The notes: a model not told the origin generated them from the sequence alone. Positions 13,813 to 24,719 are shown, counted from the stretch's first letter. The stretch: 64,000 nt of DNA from Neocallimastix lanati (nom. inval.) (GCA_016946835.1 JACVTC010000079.1:200001-264000), one strand, 5' to 3'. Made by a program: numbers and translations.

Positions 13813-14724
13813 ATTTGTAGTCTATCAGTTCCATTAATATGTAAGATATTTAAATTATTTTTGTATATTGGAGGCTTAATATACATTTGATAATGTAAAT
13901 TCTTTATTTATTTATTATTAAAAATTTCCTATATATAATTTCTGACTTGCGTAATTTCCTTTAGTTTACCGTTAGGATATATATAATATTTTTATTATTT
14001 TATTTTTAATGAATTATGTAATTTTTTTTATTTCATTTGTTTAAGCTAATTCCAGTTCAACTATCTACAATCCAGTGAGTTATTTCATTTTAATTGTTTT
14101 GTTATTCCTGAAATAAGAAATACTTTCAGTAAAAAAATAAAAAAAAAAAAAAAAAAAAAAAAAAATAGATGATTCATCTTCATTTTTCTGAATCACTTGA
14201 TGTAGATGAATTGTTTTCTTCTTCATTAATGTTACTTGTGTGATCTTTTTTTTTTTTTTTTTTTTTGTTATTTTAATTTCTGGAAAATTTTCTTATTATT
14301 ATTTTAATTTTTATTTTTTTTTTATCTTTGCTGAGATTATTATATTTAACAGTAATCTGTTGAATGTCCGTTTTAATTTTTACAAATGTCACGTCACAAT
14401 AATAATTTTTAAAATTATTATTTTTTTTTATATTAAGATTATTTATTATTTCTTCTTCTTCTTCTTCTTCTTATTATTATTATTATTTATGTTATTAACA
14501 TTAATAATTCTTCAAATTTTTACTGAAAAATTTTTTAATATTTCAACCCTTTTCTTTATCAAGTATTTTTTTTTTTTAATTCCAGACAATAATTCCTTAA
14601 ATGTTGTGAATTTATAAATTATTGGACTCCTAATTTCAACTTTTCTTAATTCTGATGAAGAATATATGATTTTTTTTTTTGGTTTCTTCATCTAATGAGT
14701 TTTTATTAATCTTTTTTTTTTTTT

Positions 14725-14796
14725 TTTTTTTTTTTTTTCCCTTTCATTTTGATTTTTTTCGAAAAAAATCAAAATGAAAGGGAAAAAAAAAAAAAA
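14725..14796. repeat. 72-bp perfect loopless palindrome
   Basis: Arms 14725-14760 and 14761-14796 are exact reverse complements of 36 bases with no loop. Each holds a T (or A) run plus CCCTTTCATTTTGATTTTTT or its complement, meeting at TTCGAA. It lies inside the decayed copia element. Confidence 0.9.
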
Positions 14797-15148
14797 GAAA
14801 ATTATTTTAATTCATTTAAATATAAAAAATATAATCATCATCATTATTAGCTATTTCTAAATGGTTAATCTTCTATTCTATATGATAGGTTATTTAATAA
14901 CGCTTGTTCAGATCGATAAAACCAGACTTTTTCATCTATTAATAATTTGGGTAAAGCTGGTCTTAACATCCTTTTCTAAGTAGTTTTGGGAAGAATTCAT
15001 CCCGACTATTTATAATAATGGATTGAACTACATTATCAGATTTAATTTTTGATTTTCCTTTCATATCCCATTTAATTTTTGTTTGTTTATCTATATATTT
15101 TCCGTCATAATCCTGTGCTATGAGATGAGGACGCCTTAATGCATCCAT

Positions 15149-16715
15149 GAATCATATTAACTTTCAAAAATTATTTTTATTTTTATATATATATATATAT
15201 ATATTTTTTTTTGTCTTGTTGAAAGAAAATTATAAATTTAAAAAAAAAAAAAAGAAAAAAAAAATTTTTAAAATAAAGTCCTTTATAATTATAATATGAA
15301 TTTATTAAAAAATGAGAATTGTATAATTAAAAAAAAAAAAATGTTTTTAAAAATTTAAATTATTAATATACAAGACTTTCATTCATGATAAAAATATATT
15401 ATCCTATTTATTTTAGATATTACAATAGATATTATAATGCTATTAATTTATATTTATATATGAGTTTTTTTTTTTTTTTTTGTAATTACAACCTATATAA
15501 TAATACCATTAATATATATTTATTGATGCGTTTTAATTAAAAGAATACTTTATAAATAACCAATATAAAATATAAATAATAAATAATAAATATAAGATAT
15601 TTTATTTAGTTTTTTTAAGCACTTTTTGTATTTTTTTTTTTTTTACTCTGCATCTCCTTTCTATTATACTATATTCCAGTATATATTTCTGTACTATTTA
15701 GATCAAAAAAACATAAATTAAATATAAAGAAGTATTTAAAAACCTAATCAAAAAGTACTATTCCTATATATATACATATACAATATATTAACATGAATTT
15801 GAATAACATATAATATTATTAACTTTATTCTTAAAAGAGAGTACCTAATAGGGTACAGAAATTTCCATAGAATATTCTCTAAATATAGAATTTTAAGTTA
15901 AGGGATTAACTTTAATTATTATTCATTTAATATTTTTTTTTTTTTTTTTTTTTTTTTGGACCAAACAATTCTAATACTCAATAATTCTATTAAAATACCT
16001 ATACTTTATATATACTATTCATTTTTTTATATATATATATATATTATACATATATTTTTATATATACTATTGAATTATATTTATTATAATACTGTTGGTA
16101 TATATTTTATTGATGTATGATAAATTTCTTCTTAGACATTCTAGTTTAAAGAAAAATTTAAGGAAGACAAGAATCGCTTTATTACTTCTTTCAAGTACTT
16201 GGAAAGTGATCCTTTATTATTTATATTTATCCTTTAAATACAAATAATAATTTTAAAATATTTAATATTAAAATACAAATAAATATAAACTAATTTTGTA
16301 AAATAACACTAATAATTAATAAACCCTTATTATTAAGTATACTAATTATTTTTATGGAATATTTATTAATACCAATATTTAGTTTTATATAGGATGGATA
16401 CTCTTTTTTTTTGTTTATTTTTACTTCTTTACTTCCTCTTTTAGAATAAACAAAAAGTTAAGCTTTTCTTTTTAATATAGAACCAAGTTCTAAATTATTT
16501 CTACAGTATAATTTTTTTTTTTTTTGTTTGTTTGTTTTTAATACGTTTATAATTTCTTAATTAATTTTAAATTAATTTAATACATTAAAATATTATAAGG
16601 TTATATAATTTATTTATTTTGTTTATTAATATAATTTATTTATTTATTTATTATATAATTTAAATATTTATTTAATTAAATACTAAATTTTATTAAGTTT
16701 ATATTCTTAATTAAT
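15149..16715. other. AT-rich region right of copia relic, no gene seen
   Basis: No coding frame or clear LTR is visible. Slightly less AT-biased patches at 15640-15720, 15835-15905 and 16140-16215 could be eroded retroelement DNA, but they carry no diagnostic motif. Confidence 0.4.
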
Positions 16716-17319
16716 ACGAATACTATTTGTGACTCAAATGAAGAATATAATGAACCATCAATAGACTCTATTCAAACGAATAGTGATACTTATAATTATA
16801 ATAAAAAAAAATAATAATGAAACTAATTTCTTTAATGACTCAAATAAAATTAATTCAAAATAAAAAAAAAAATAATAGAAAATATAATAATGACTGTATT
16901 TTAATAAAAATATCAATAATGAAAATATATATAAATATAAATAATAATAACGAAATTCATAAAAATATCATATAATGAAATAAACATAAATAATAATAAC
17001 CAAATTAATAGTAATGAAATTAATAATAATGAATATAAATATATCGGAATTTATAGTGATAATAAAAATACCAATAAATTTTTATATTAATGATAATAAT
17101 ATTACAAATGTAATAAAATTATTAAAGTTAACAGTAATCATAATTTTGAAAGTAACAATGATAAAAAAGTATAATTTGAAAAATAATAGAATTAATATTA
17201 ATGACAATAATATTAACGATATTAAAATAAAAATTATTAAAATTAACAATTTTAACAATAATTTAATGATTACCTTAGTACAGAAAAATTATAAATACCA
17301 AAGAAAGAAATTATGGTAA
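16716..17319 (+). pseudogene. Asn-rich coding relic
   Basis: A plus-strand stretch around 16728-16800 reads CDSNEEYNEPSIDSIQTNSD and then runs into Asn-rich repeats in several frames, with stops and frame changes, to the 101-codon open frame at 17014-17319. The start looks like genuine protein; the rest is AAT-type repeat expansion. No domain is recognisable. Most likely it is the decayed end of an Asn-rich gene, but it could be chance. Confidence 0.25.
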
Positions 17320-17960
17320 TTAACTAAAAAAAAAAAAAAAAAAAAAAAAATTCAATTTTTTTTTTTTTTTTTTTTTGAAGTAATTAATTTTAAATATATT
17401 CAAATTTAAATATTGAACTCTGTTTGACAAATCAATAAACCTTTTAAAAATATAATAAAAACTCTACAACTGTACTATAGCTATAATTTTAGGGAGGGAC
17501 GTATGATATAAAATGAAAATAAAAAAACTTTTAATTAATAATTAATTACATATAAAAATAAATTATGATATAAAACCAATATGTGTGTTAACATCTTTTA
17601 TTATATCTAATAATAATTATTAAATCTTAAATTTATATCTTTTTGATAATAATTATTTTATTTTATTTTATTTCAATATTGTATTATTATAATTTTAATA
17701 ATTATAATACTTTAAATTCATATAGAATTTATATAGTTCTAGATATATTAGAATATATAACTAATATTTTAATTGTTAAGATAAAAGTCTCGTATATCAA
17801 TTAATAAATCATTAAAATTATCAATGGACTAATTATCATATGATTTCTAAGTTGATCTAAAAATAATGAGATCTAAAATAGATTTATATAATATCATAAA
17901 TTCTATACAAAATATAAAAAAATTAAGTAGTTTATCTATATTGATATAAAACAAATATGT
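17320..17960. other. AT-rich spacer, no gene seen
   Basis: It holds adjacent poly(A) and poly(T) runs at 17327-17376 and otherwise unstructured AT-rich DNA. A purine run at 17491-17499 resembles a polypurine tract, but no LTR terminus follows it. Confidence 0.45.
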
Positions 17961-17961
17961 G

Positions 17962-18235
17962 TATGAAAATTTAGTCCAAGATTTAATTGAACAAGGAGCA
18001 GATATAAATAAAGAAAAAAGGGAATGGTGAAACAGCATTATTTGATGCATGTAAAAGGGGAAATGAAAATTTAGTCCAATATTTAATTGATCAGAGAGCT
18101 GACATAAATAAGGAAAGTAAGTATGGTGAAACACCATTATTTAATACATGTAAAAGTGGAAATGAAAATTTAGTCCAATATTCAATTGATCAGGGAGCGG
18201 ATAAAAAAAAAAAAACGAATTATGTTATAATAAAG
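17962..18235 (+). pseudogene. Ankyrin-repeat gene fragment
   Basis: About three 99-base units encode ankyrin repeats: ENLVQDLIEQGADINKEK, then NGETALFDACKRGNENLVQY, LIDQRADINKESKYGETPLF and NTCKSGNENLVQYSIDQGAD. The first and second units are out of frame with each other because one extra base lies in the AAAAAAGGG run near 18015 (unit spacing 100, then 99 bases). No start codon or upstream exon is evident, and the frame runs into poly(A) and a stop. The reverse-strand 96-codon frame here is a shadow. This is most simply a broken fragment of an ankyrin-repeat gene. Confidence 0.75.
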
Positions 18236-18580
18236 TAAATTATGTTATAATGATTTACTTCATTATTCTGAATATTAGCATTACATAGAGAAATAAATAA
18301 TATAATAAATAATTCTAATAATTTAATGATTCTAAACATTTTTTTTTTTTTTGTTATAATTATTTCAATAAACAATATGACAAAAATAAGTAAATTATAA
18401 TTCATTAAATTTATTATCTCATGGATATATTTCAAAGAAGAGATACTTTTTTTAAATGATTTACAATTCTTTAATAAAGTATATCTTAAAAATATTAAAT
18501 ATTATTTTACAAAATTCAATGTTTATAACTTTAATTATTTCAATTATTTCTTTTATTATTTTTAAAATTAATTAGAAAAT

Positions 18581-18618
<38 letters not shown>

Positions 18619-19006
18619 AATTTTCGAGAATATTGATTCTATTTTATAAGTTGGAAAAAATATATATTTATATATAATAAAATAAATTTTAATTTTATGT
18701 TAATATGATATTATTAACATGAAAATGAACTTTTTTTTTTTTTATATTATTACTTATAAACACAGATTATTATTTTATATTAAAATGAATTTATTGTTGA
18801 ATATTTATTAAATTAATTATTAATTAAAAAATATTTATTCTTTATTTTTTTTTTTTTTATTTTTTTTATTTTTCTTTTAAGTCTTAATCATTTTTTTAAT
18901 TGTATAAAAAAATTTCTTTAAATGGAAAAGAATTATATGTCCATGGTCAACAATGTTCGAAATTATTTTAATAATAGCCCTAAATTAAATATAAATTAAA
19001 AAATTT
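18236..19006. other. AT-rich spacer, no gene seen
   Basis: Homopolymers and AT repeats only. The Ile/Asn-rich reverse frame at 18220-18435 has no family features. Confidence 0.5.
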
Positions 19007-19011
19007 ATATA

Positions 19012-19046
<35 letters not shown>

Positions 19047-19381
19047 GACCGTAGCAGGATTTCTCCCCAGCTGTACATCTTGTAGACACACAATGGTTTA
19101 TAACTAGAGCCCTTATCTAACTTCCTACTTTAGTAGGTGGTCCCGTCCCTGCTGGACTGCCTTACAGTTACTCTGCATTGGCGCTCCTTACCCAAGTATA
19201 ATTACTGCTTGTCATTGTACGATAATCTTACAATTGGGTCTTGCAGCCACAATCTCCGGGATCACGTGACAACCGCTCCATAACATACCTATAAGTAAGG
19301 ATAACTAAATTTTCATATGTCACCATATGTTGGGTATCTCCTCTTAAGAAACTTTGCCATACACACTCAACCCTCTCAGGC

Positions 19382-19451
19382 CTGCAAGAAGTGTAAATCG
19401 ATGAAAGTTGAATTAGAGATATAGGGGGTATCAAATGGGTATAATACTTAC
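19382..19451 (-). other. Consensus intron-like segment inside the SINE body
   Basis: On the element's strand a perfect donor CAG|GTAAGT (GT at 19451-19450) and a strong acceptor TTCTTGCAG|G (AG at 19383-19382) bound 70 bases. This matches fungal intron size and signals far better than most introns in this window. Confidence 0.45.
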
Positions 19452-19551
19452 CTGAAAACCCTAACCACCTAATAACGAAAAACCAGTGGAAAAAACGCTA
19501 TAGGCATAGGGAGGGGTCGAACCAGGAACCTTATGCTCTCAAAGCTTACGC

Positions 19552-20016
19552 TGATACGGTATTTTATTTATGTATCTAAATTAATATTTATTTATGGGCA
19601 ATGACAATAAGGAATTATGACAAAATAATATATTCTAATATTAATTAGAAATAACACATACAATAATACGAAATAAAGTAATAAATATATCTTTTTAATG
19701 TTCTCTTTATTTATTATTAATTATTAATTATTACATAAATTATTATTATTACTCTCTTATATAAATATTATAATTAATTATCTCAAATATATATAATATC
19801 TCTTTTTAACTTTACTAAAATAAAATATAAAATAGCTATTTATGTGAATTAATTTATCATAAGTATAAACTTATAAATAAAAGAATTCTCCGTTTAATAA
19901 TTATTATTCTAAAATTATATATATTATTATAAAATTATTATTGACCAATAATATTTAAGTACTTCTTTAACCTAAAGAATCTACCTAAATACCATTTTTA
20001 TAGTGGTCACGTATCA
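19552..20016 (-). repeat. 3' LTR of gag-only element
   Basis: 465 bp, matching the copy at 21927-22391. In element orientation it begins TGATACGTGACC and ends CCGTATCA, so the termini are inverted (TGATACG/CGTATCA). The adjoining internal sequence, plus 20017-20030, reads AAGTGGGGGCGTCT on the minus strand, a polypurine tract in the correct position. Confidence 0.93.
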
Positions 20017-20071
20017 AGACGCCCCCACTTAAATTAGACTTCGTCCCCTGAAGTCTCAATAACAATATAAT

Positions 20072-20118
<47 letters not shown>

Positions 20119-20296
20119 TAAAATTTAATTATTGGATTTATTAATTTTTTTTTTTTTTTAAAAAAATTAAATTTTTGAATTAATGATTATTTTAATTTTT
20201 GAAATTCGAAATCTTGAAATTTCGAATTAATTTAATTTAAATTATTGTTATATATATAATTATTTATTTATTAATACTTCATCATAATTAAATTAT

Positions 20297-21691
20297 TTAT
20301 TTATTTTTTTTATTTCTATTATTATTATTTTTATTATTATTATTGTTATTGTTATTGTTATTATTGTTTTTATTATAATTCATTTCGTTGTTATTAGTAT
20401 TGTTATTATTAAAACCACTATTATTTCCTACTGAATTTATGTTTCTACTATATCCATTATTGTTTTTATTTATATTATTTCCAATTATATTATCTTGAGT
20501 ATTATCTATATTTGAATTAAACGTATTTTCTACACAATTATTATTTAAATTATTGTTGAAATTAATTTCATTTCCAATATTTACATCTTTATTTCCTTGC
20601 ATATTATAATTTATACCATGATTATTGTATATTCTATTTTTTTTTGTATTCATATTCTCATTTAGACTACTGTTATTGTTATTGGTACCAAAATTTTTAT
20701 TTAAATCATAATTACTTTTATTTAGATAATTATTTAAATTATTATAATTATTATTACCAAAATTATTATTTAAATTATAATTATTTCTATAAATTTCTCT
20801 ATTTCCATTATGCTTTTTACCAAAACTAGTCATATTATGATGATTTTCAGTAATACTACTATTTAAATTATAATTTCTACGATAATAATTATTATAGTTT
20901 TTATTTCTATCATATGAATTAAATTTATAATTATAATTATTATGGTTTCCAGGTATAAAATTTCTTCTTTTATTTATTTCCAAAATTCCAGTTCTTTCTA
21001 ATTCCGCTAATTCTTTAAACGAGTGTCTACAATTAATTGCTTTATGACCTAATTCATAGCATCTAAAGCACATAATTTTATTATTCTTATTGTTTTTATT
21101 GCTATTTAATTTATTCATTTTGCAATTATTATTATTCCATTTTTGATTATTATTCTTATAAATATTATTTAAATTTAAATTTAATTTCTTTTCAATTCTT
21201 TCAACTTTTTCTGCATATTTGATAGCTTCTTTTATATCTTCGATTTCTTCTTCTAATATTCTTAAACAAGGATATATTCTGGACCTGATCGAATTAACAT
21301 AATTATTAACAGTAATTAATTTCTTTATATTACTATCAATATCATTATATTTTCTTAAATATTTATAATTAAAATTACTAATTGATTCATTTGAATTAAT
21401 TTTTAAATTAATTAAGTTCCAATATTTTACGCTTGGTGTTATTTCTAGATATTCTTCTAAGGCTATTTTTATTTCTTTTAAGCTAGGAACCTGATTCTTT
21501 TCTTCCTTTAATTCATCAAGAACATACCTAATTTCTTTATTTACACATTCTTTACACAAAATAAATCTTCTTTCTTGTTCTTTTATATCCCAAAATTCAA
21601 ATGACTCGGTTAATTCTTCTATCCATTCATTGATATCATTATTATAATTTTCTAATAATGGTAACGTACTTAATATCTTAAAAACATTCAT
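20297..21691 (-). CDS. Gag polyprotein of gag-only LTR retrotransposon, 464 aa
   Basis: This intact ORF is the only one between the LTRs. Residues 1-170 form a helical, charged capsid-like region with retrotransposon-gag character (LENYNNDINEWIEELTESFE; IALEEYLEITP; RKYNDIDSNIKKLI). Residues 208-221 are a zinc knuckle, CFRCYELGHKAINC, matching CX2CX4HX4C, which binds the element RNA. The C-terminal half is Asn-rich (runs of NN, NNYN, KNNNN), probably AAT-repeat expansion of the same kind as in surrounding DNA. There is no DTG/DSG protease motif or YXDD reverse-transcriptase motif. Product role: particle assembly and RNA packaging in the cytoplasm. The start at 21691 is the first ATG after the primer-binding site. 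Confidence 0.85.
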   Translation of the reverse strand: MNVFKILSTLPLLENYNNDINEWIEELTESFEFWDIKEQERRFILCKECVNKEIRYVLDELKEEKNQVPSLKEIKIALEEYLEITPSVKYWNLINLKINSNESISNFNYKYLRKYNDIDSNIKKLITVNNYVNSIRSRIYPCLRILEEEIEDIKEAIKYAEKVERIEKKLNLNLNNIYKNNNQKWNNNNCKMNKLNSNKNNKNNKIMCFRCYELGHKAINCRHSFKELAELERTGILEINKRRNFIPGNHNNYNYKFNSYDRNKNYNNYYRRNYNLNSSITENHHNMTSFGKKHNGNREIYRNNYNLNNNFGNNNYNNLNNYLNKSNYDLNKNFGTNNNNSSLNENMNTKKNRIYNNHGINYNMQGNKDVNIGNEINFNNNLNNNCVENTFNSNIDNTQDNIIGNNINKNNNGYSRNINSVGNNSGFNNNNTNNNEMNYNKNNNNNNNNNNNNKNNNNRNKKNK

Positions 21692-21904
21692 CTTTAAAAA
21701 TTTTATTTATTCTTATATATATTTTTTATTACAATTTTCTAATTCAATTTAATATTATTATAACTATTACTATTATAATTATTAATAACTAATTTAAACT
21801 AATTAAATTCTTTTTATATATATACTAAATAATATTTATTATATATTTATTATGTAGATGTATTATTTTATTAATATTATTTTCATATTATTTTGCTATT
21901 GTCA

Positions 21905-21922
21905 CGCCCGGATTCTCCACCA
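21905..21922 (-). other. Primer-binding site of gag-only element
   Basis: Four bases downstream of the 5' LTR in element orientation stands TGGTGGAGAATCCGGGCG. It opens with TGG, the complement of a tRNA 3' CCA end, as expected for minus-strand priming. The tRNA species was not determined. Confidence 0.7.
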
Positions 21923-21926
21923 AATT

Positions 21927-22391
21927 TGGTACGGTATTTTATTTATGTATCTAAATTAATATTTATTTATGGGCAATGACAATAAGGAATTATGACAAAA
22001 TAATATATTCTAATATTAATTAGAAATAACACATACAATAATACGAAATAAAGTAATAAATATATCTTTTTAATGTTCTCTTTATTTATTATTAATTATT
22101 AATTATTACATAAATTATTATTATTACTCTCTTATATAAATATTATAATTAATTATCTCAAATATATATAATATCTCTTTTTAACTTTACTAAAATAAAA
22201 TATAAAATAGCTATTTATGTGAATTAATTTATCATAAGTATAAACTTATAAATAAAAGAATTCTCCGTTTAATAATTATTATTCTAAAATTATATATATT
22301 ATTATAAAATTATTATTGACCAATAATATTTAAGTACTTCTTTAACCTAAAGAATCTACCTAAATACCATTTTTATAGTGGTCACGTATCA
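21927..22391 (-). repeat. 5' LTR of gag-only element
   Basis: 465 bp, the direct repeat of 19552-20016 with one visible difference (TGGTACGG versus TGATACGG at the inner end, read on plus). Near its start in element orientation it holds CTATAAAAATGG, a TATA-like box. Confidence 0.93.
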
Positions 22392-22437
22392 ACGCCTTAA
22401 CAGCCAGGATAAAACCTGGAACGGCTCATATATAAAA

Positions 22438-22643
22438 ATAAAATAAAAAAAAAAAAAAAGATTAAAAAACTAAAACTTCAAATTATTTTAATATTTATAA
22501 CTTTGATATATAGTAAAGGAAGTATATATAAACTTTTTTTATATTTTTAATAGAATTAAATTTTATTATTAATTCAAATAATATTTTTAAATATACAAAA
22601 AAATATTAAATTAATATGAAAAAGATTGACCTCTCCAAATAAA

Positions 22644-22690
<47 letters not shown>

Positions 22691-23300
22691 TACTTATCAA
22701 ATTACCAAATTAAAAATAATAATTATAATAAATATAAAAAAGAAATAATAATCATACATAAAAATATATTTAATAATAAAATTTAACATTCTAATTATTA
22801 TGCTAAAAAAAATTCTAAAAAAAAAAAAGAATTAAAATTATATTCTATGTTATAAATAAAGATTTATAACATATATATAAAATATTAAATATATATTAAT
22901 ATGAAAAAAATTAAATATTTCCAATATTAATTTAAAATTAAAAGTTTTAACAAGAGTTAGGAAAAATTATTAATAATTTAATGTCATAATTATAATAAAT
23001 CAATTTTTATTTTATTATTTTATATTTTTACTTAATTACTTTTTATTCTTTTATAATAAAATATCTTTTATTTTTTATTTTATTTTATTTTCTATTTATA
23101 ATTTTTAAATATTAAAAGAATAAAAAATAAATTATAAAATATGAAAATTAAAATATGATATTTTTAAATTGGAAATTTTAAAGAGTCAAGAGAATTAAAA
23201 AGCAAAAAAAAAAAAAAAAAAAAGAAGAAAGAAAGAAACTTTTTAACTTTTTTGATAACTTAAATTATTGTTTTTTTATCATCGATATATTGGCATGTGT
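22438..23300. other. AT-rich spacer with ATA microsatellite
   Basis: A run of AAT repeats at 22646-22686 and poly(A) at 23203-23223; no gene is seen. Confidence 0.55.
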
Positions 23301-24338
23301 ATATCACATATTTCTGTTTCTATTATAATAAATGCGTAACTACTATCTCAACAGAAGAAAAAACGTTAAATTTAAAAACTCTAACAGCAAAAGATGATAG
23401 TAAAGCCAGAAGAATTATATACCTTCACATAAGTGAAGATACATGGGAAAATGTGGATGATATTGATACAGCCTTTGAATTATGGGATTATTTAAAGGCT
23501 CGTTATTCTGAAACTGAAGAAGAAGAATCTACTACTTTTGATGGAGAAACTTCAACTGAAAAATTTTACTACCCTTGATGGAAAAATTTCAACTAAAGAA
23601 ACCACTACTACTATAGAAACCATTGCAGCTAGTGAAAAAGAATATAAAAAAGTAAAAGAGGAAGAAGAATCTACTACTTTTGATGGAGAAACTTCTACTG
23701 AAAAATTTACTACCCTTGATGGAAAAATTTCAACTGAAGAAACCACTACTACTGCAGAAATCATTGCAACTAATGAAAAAGAATATGAAAAAGTAAAAGA
23801 GGAAGAAGAAGAAAATGAAACTACTACTCTTAATAATGAAGTTCCAACTGAAGCTATTAATAAGGAATCATTTTTGATTGAAGAAAATACTAAATATTCT
23901 ATAATAGAGAAAAACGAAAACAAGTTATTAATTAACAATAGTTTAAGAGAACCTGGTAATGATAATTTAAATAAAATTGTATATTTAGATATAAATTTTG
24001 AACTAAAGGATAATGATGATAATGCAAAATCAACCAGTAGGCAAAAAATATACATAGGAAGTGCACCTATTCATCGGAAATCAAAAAGACGAAAATCCAT
24101 AGCTAGAAGCACTAATGAAACTATATTTAATATAACAACTGACTTTATTAAAAGATTTATATGGTTAAACAATTCAAAAAGGGAAATAGGCGATTTCGCA
24201 CTTATAATGAATCATATAAAGAAGGTATTTATTAATGTTCTGCATATTAATTCTAATGATATGCTTGTTGATATCTTAACAAAGAAAATAAAAGTGGAAT
24301 CATTCAATTACTTTATTAATAATACTTCTAATCATTAA
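23297..24338 (+). pseudogene. Chimeric copia gag/RNase H ORF with tandem repeat and frameshift
   Basis: Two overlapping frames (23297-23578 and 23538-24338) would be one ORF but for a single extra T in a T run at about 23564-23567. The N-terminal part is copia Gag (UBN2 type): LTAKDDSKARRIIYLHISED, AFELWDYLKARYSETE. Next come Thr/Glu-rich tandem repeats of about 47 residues (ESTTFDGETSTEKFTTLDGK); the two copies are 142 and 141 bases, and the first carries the extra T. The C-terminal part is the end of copia RNase H: NAKSTSRQKIYIGSAPIHRK, RSTNETIFNITTDFIKR and SNDMLVDILTKKIKVESF. Nearly all of pol is deleted. The ORF ends 52 bases before the LTR. This is the relic of a fungal retroelement, not a host gene. 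Confidence 0.8.
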
Positions 24339-24684
24339 TTTTTATTCTTAATAATACTTTGATTAAAGAAATTTTACTTTGAGGGGGGAGTGTTAGATTT
24401 TTCAAACTAAAATTCCTTCTCTAAAATTAATAATAAAAATTTTTTCTATATGAAATTATAAAGTTATATTAAAAACTTAATTTATTATAAATTTAAATTT
24501 AATAATTTCACTTTAACTATTAACTATTATATTAAAATGGCTTAGATAAAATAAATTTTTACTTTAATTATTATAATAAAAGGTCCTTCCTATAAAGGAT
24601 ATATATGATAGAAGAAAGAATTATAAAACTAAAATAAAGTGAAATATCATATTTTTTACAATAATAAAATAATTATATAATTAA

Positions 24685-24719
<35 letters not shown>

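Larger units (their letters stand above)
12124..15148 (-). mobile_element. Degenerate Ty1/copia retrotransposon
   Basis: Conceptual minus-strand translation gives pieces in copia order, broken by stops and by expanded poly(A)/poly(T) tracts. From the 5' end: a gag N-terminal piece at 15148-14963 (IKWDMKGKSKIKSDNVVQS, IIINSRDE), a zinc-knuckle-like NGHSTDYC near 14370, a GAG-pre-integrase remnant near 13640-13540 (CPQCK), integrase at 13470-13375 (VELVHTDLIGKLETS, FLNDYA) and 13260-13145 (NGTEYINKNLITYLQS), then the post-integrase linker near 12600-12540 (RCNRYRDVFLMEE). Reverse transcriptase and RNase H seem deleted, because the linker is soon followed by the purine tract and putative 3' LTR. 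The copy is dead. Confidence 0.8.
19552..22391 (-). mobile_element. Gag-only LTR retrotransposon (TR-GAG-like), structurally complete
   Basis: The 2840-bp element has 465-bp LTRs at both ends, a primer-binding site, one gag ORF and a polypurine tract, but no protease, integrase or reverse transcriptase. It reads on the minus strand. The flanking ACGC (19548-19551 and 22392-22395) is a 4-base target-site duplication. The LTRs appear to differ at a single base (position 3, A versus G), so insertion is recent. With Gag but no Pol, it must rely on enzymes from an autonomous relative. This architecture is known from plants as TR-GAG. Confidence 0.9.
19017..22427 (-). mobile_element. tRNA-like SINE retroposon, split by an LTR-element insertion
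   Basis: Joining 22427-22392 to 19551-19017 across the LTR element (one copy of its ACGC duplication removed) gives a GC-balanced element of about 567 bp on the minus strand. It begins GAGCCGTTCCAGG, has an A-box-like TGGCTGTTAAGG, a tRNA-like anticodon arm and a B box (GGTTCGACCCC), and ends in about 27 A. Ten-base direct repeats ATATATAAAA flank it (19007-19016 and 22428-22437), as expected for target-primed retroposition. A pol III-type internal promoter and poly(A) tail fit a tRNA-derived SINE mobilised by a LINE. The body carries an open frame of 68 codons (19434-19228) with no known domain. It is long for a SINE. Confidence 0.75.

Noticed and set aside
14240-14617. 125-codon Phe-rich plus-strand frame
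   Set aside because: Lies antisense to the degenerate copia element; made of poly(T) and TTC/TTA repeats.
17847-18137. 96-codon minus-strand frame
   Set aside because: Shadow of the plus-strand ankyrin repeats.
19500-19551. Possible functional tRNA gene (B box GGTTCGACCCC)
   Set aside because: The anticodon stem is mismatched, the acceptor stem does not close, the sequence continues into a long body with a poly(A) tail, and an LTR element interrupts it; a SINE head fits better.
20644-20829. 61-codon Tyr/Asn-rich plus-strand frame
   Set aside because: Shadow of the Asn-rich part of the Gag ORF.
23552-24055. 167-codon Ser/Val-rich minus-strand frame
   Set aside because: Shadow of the Thr/Glu repeat in the copia remnant; the plus strand shows Gag and RNase H similarity.
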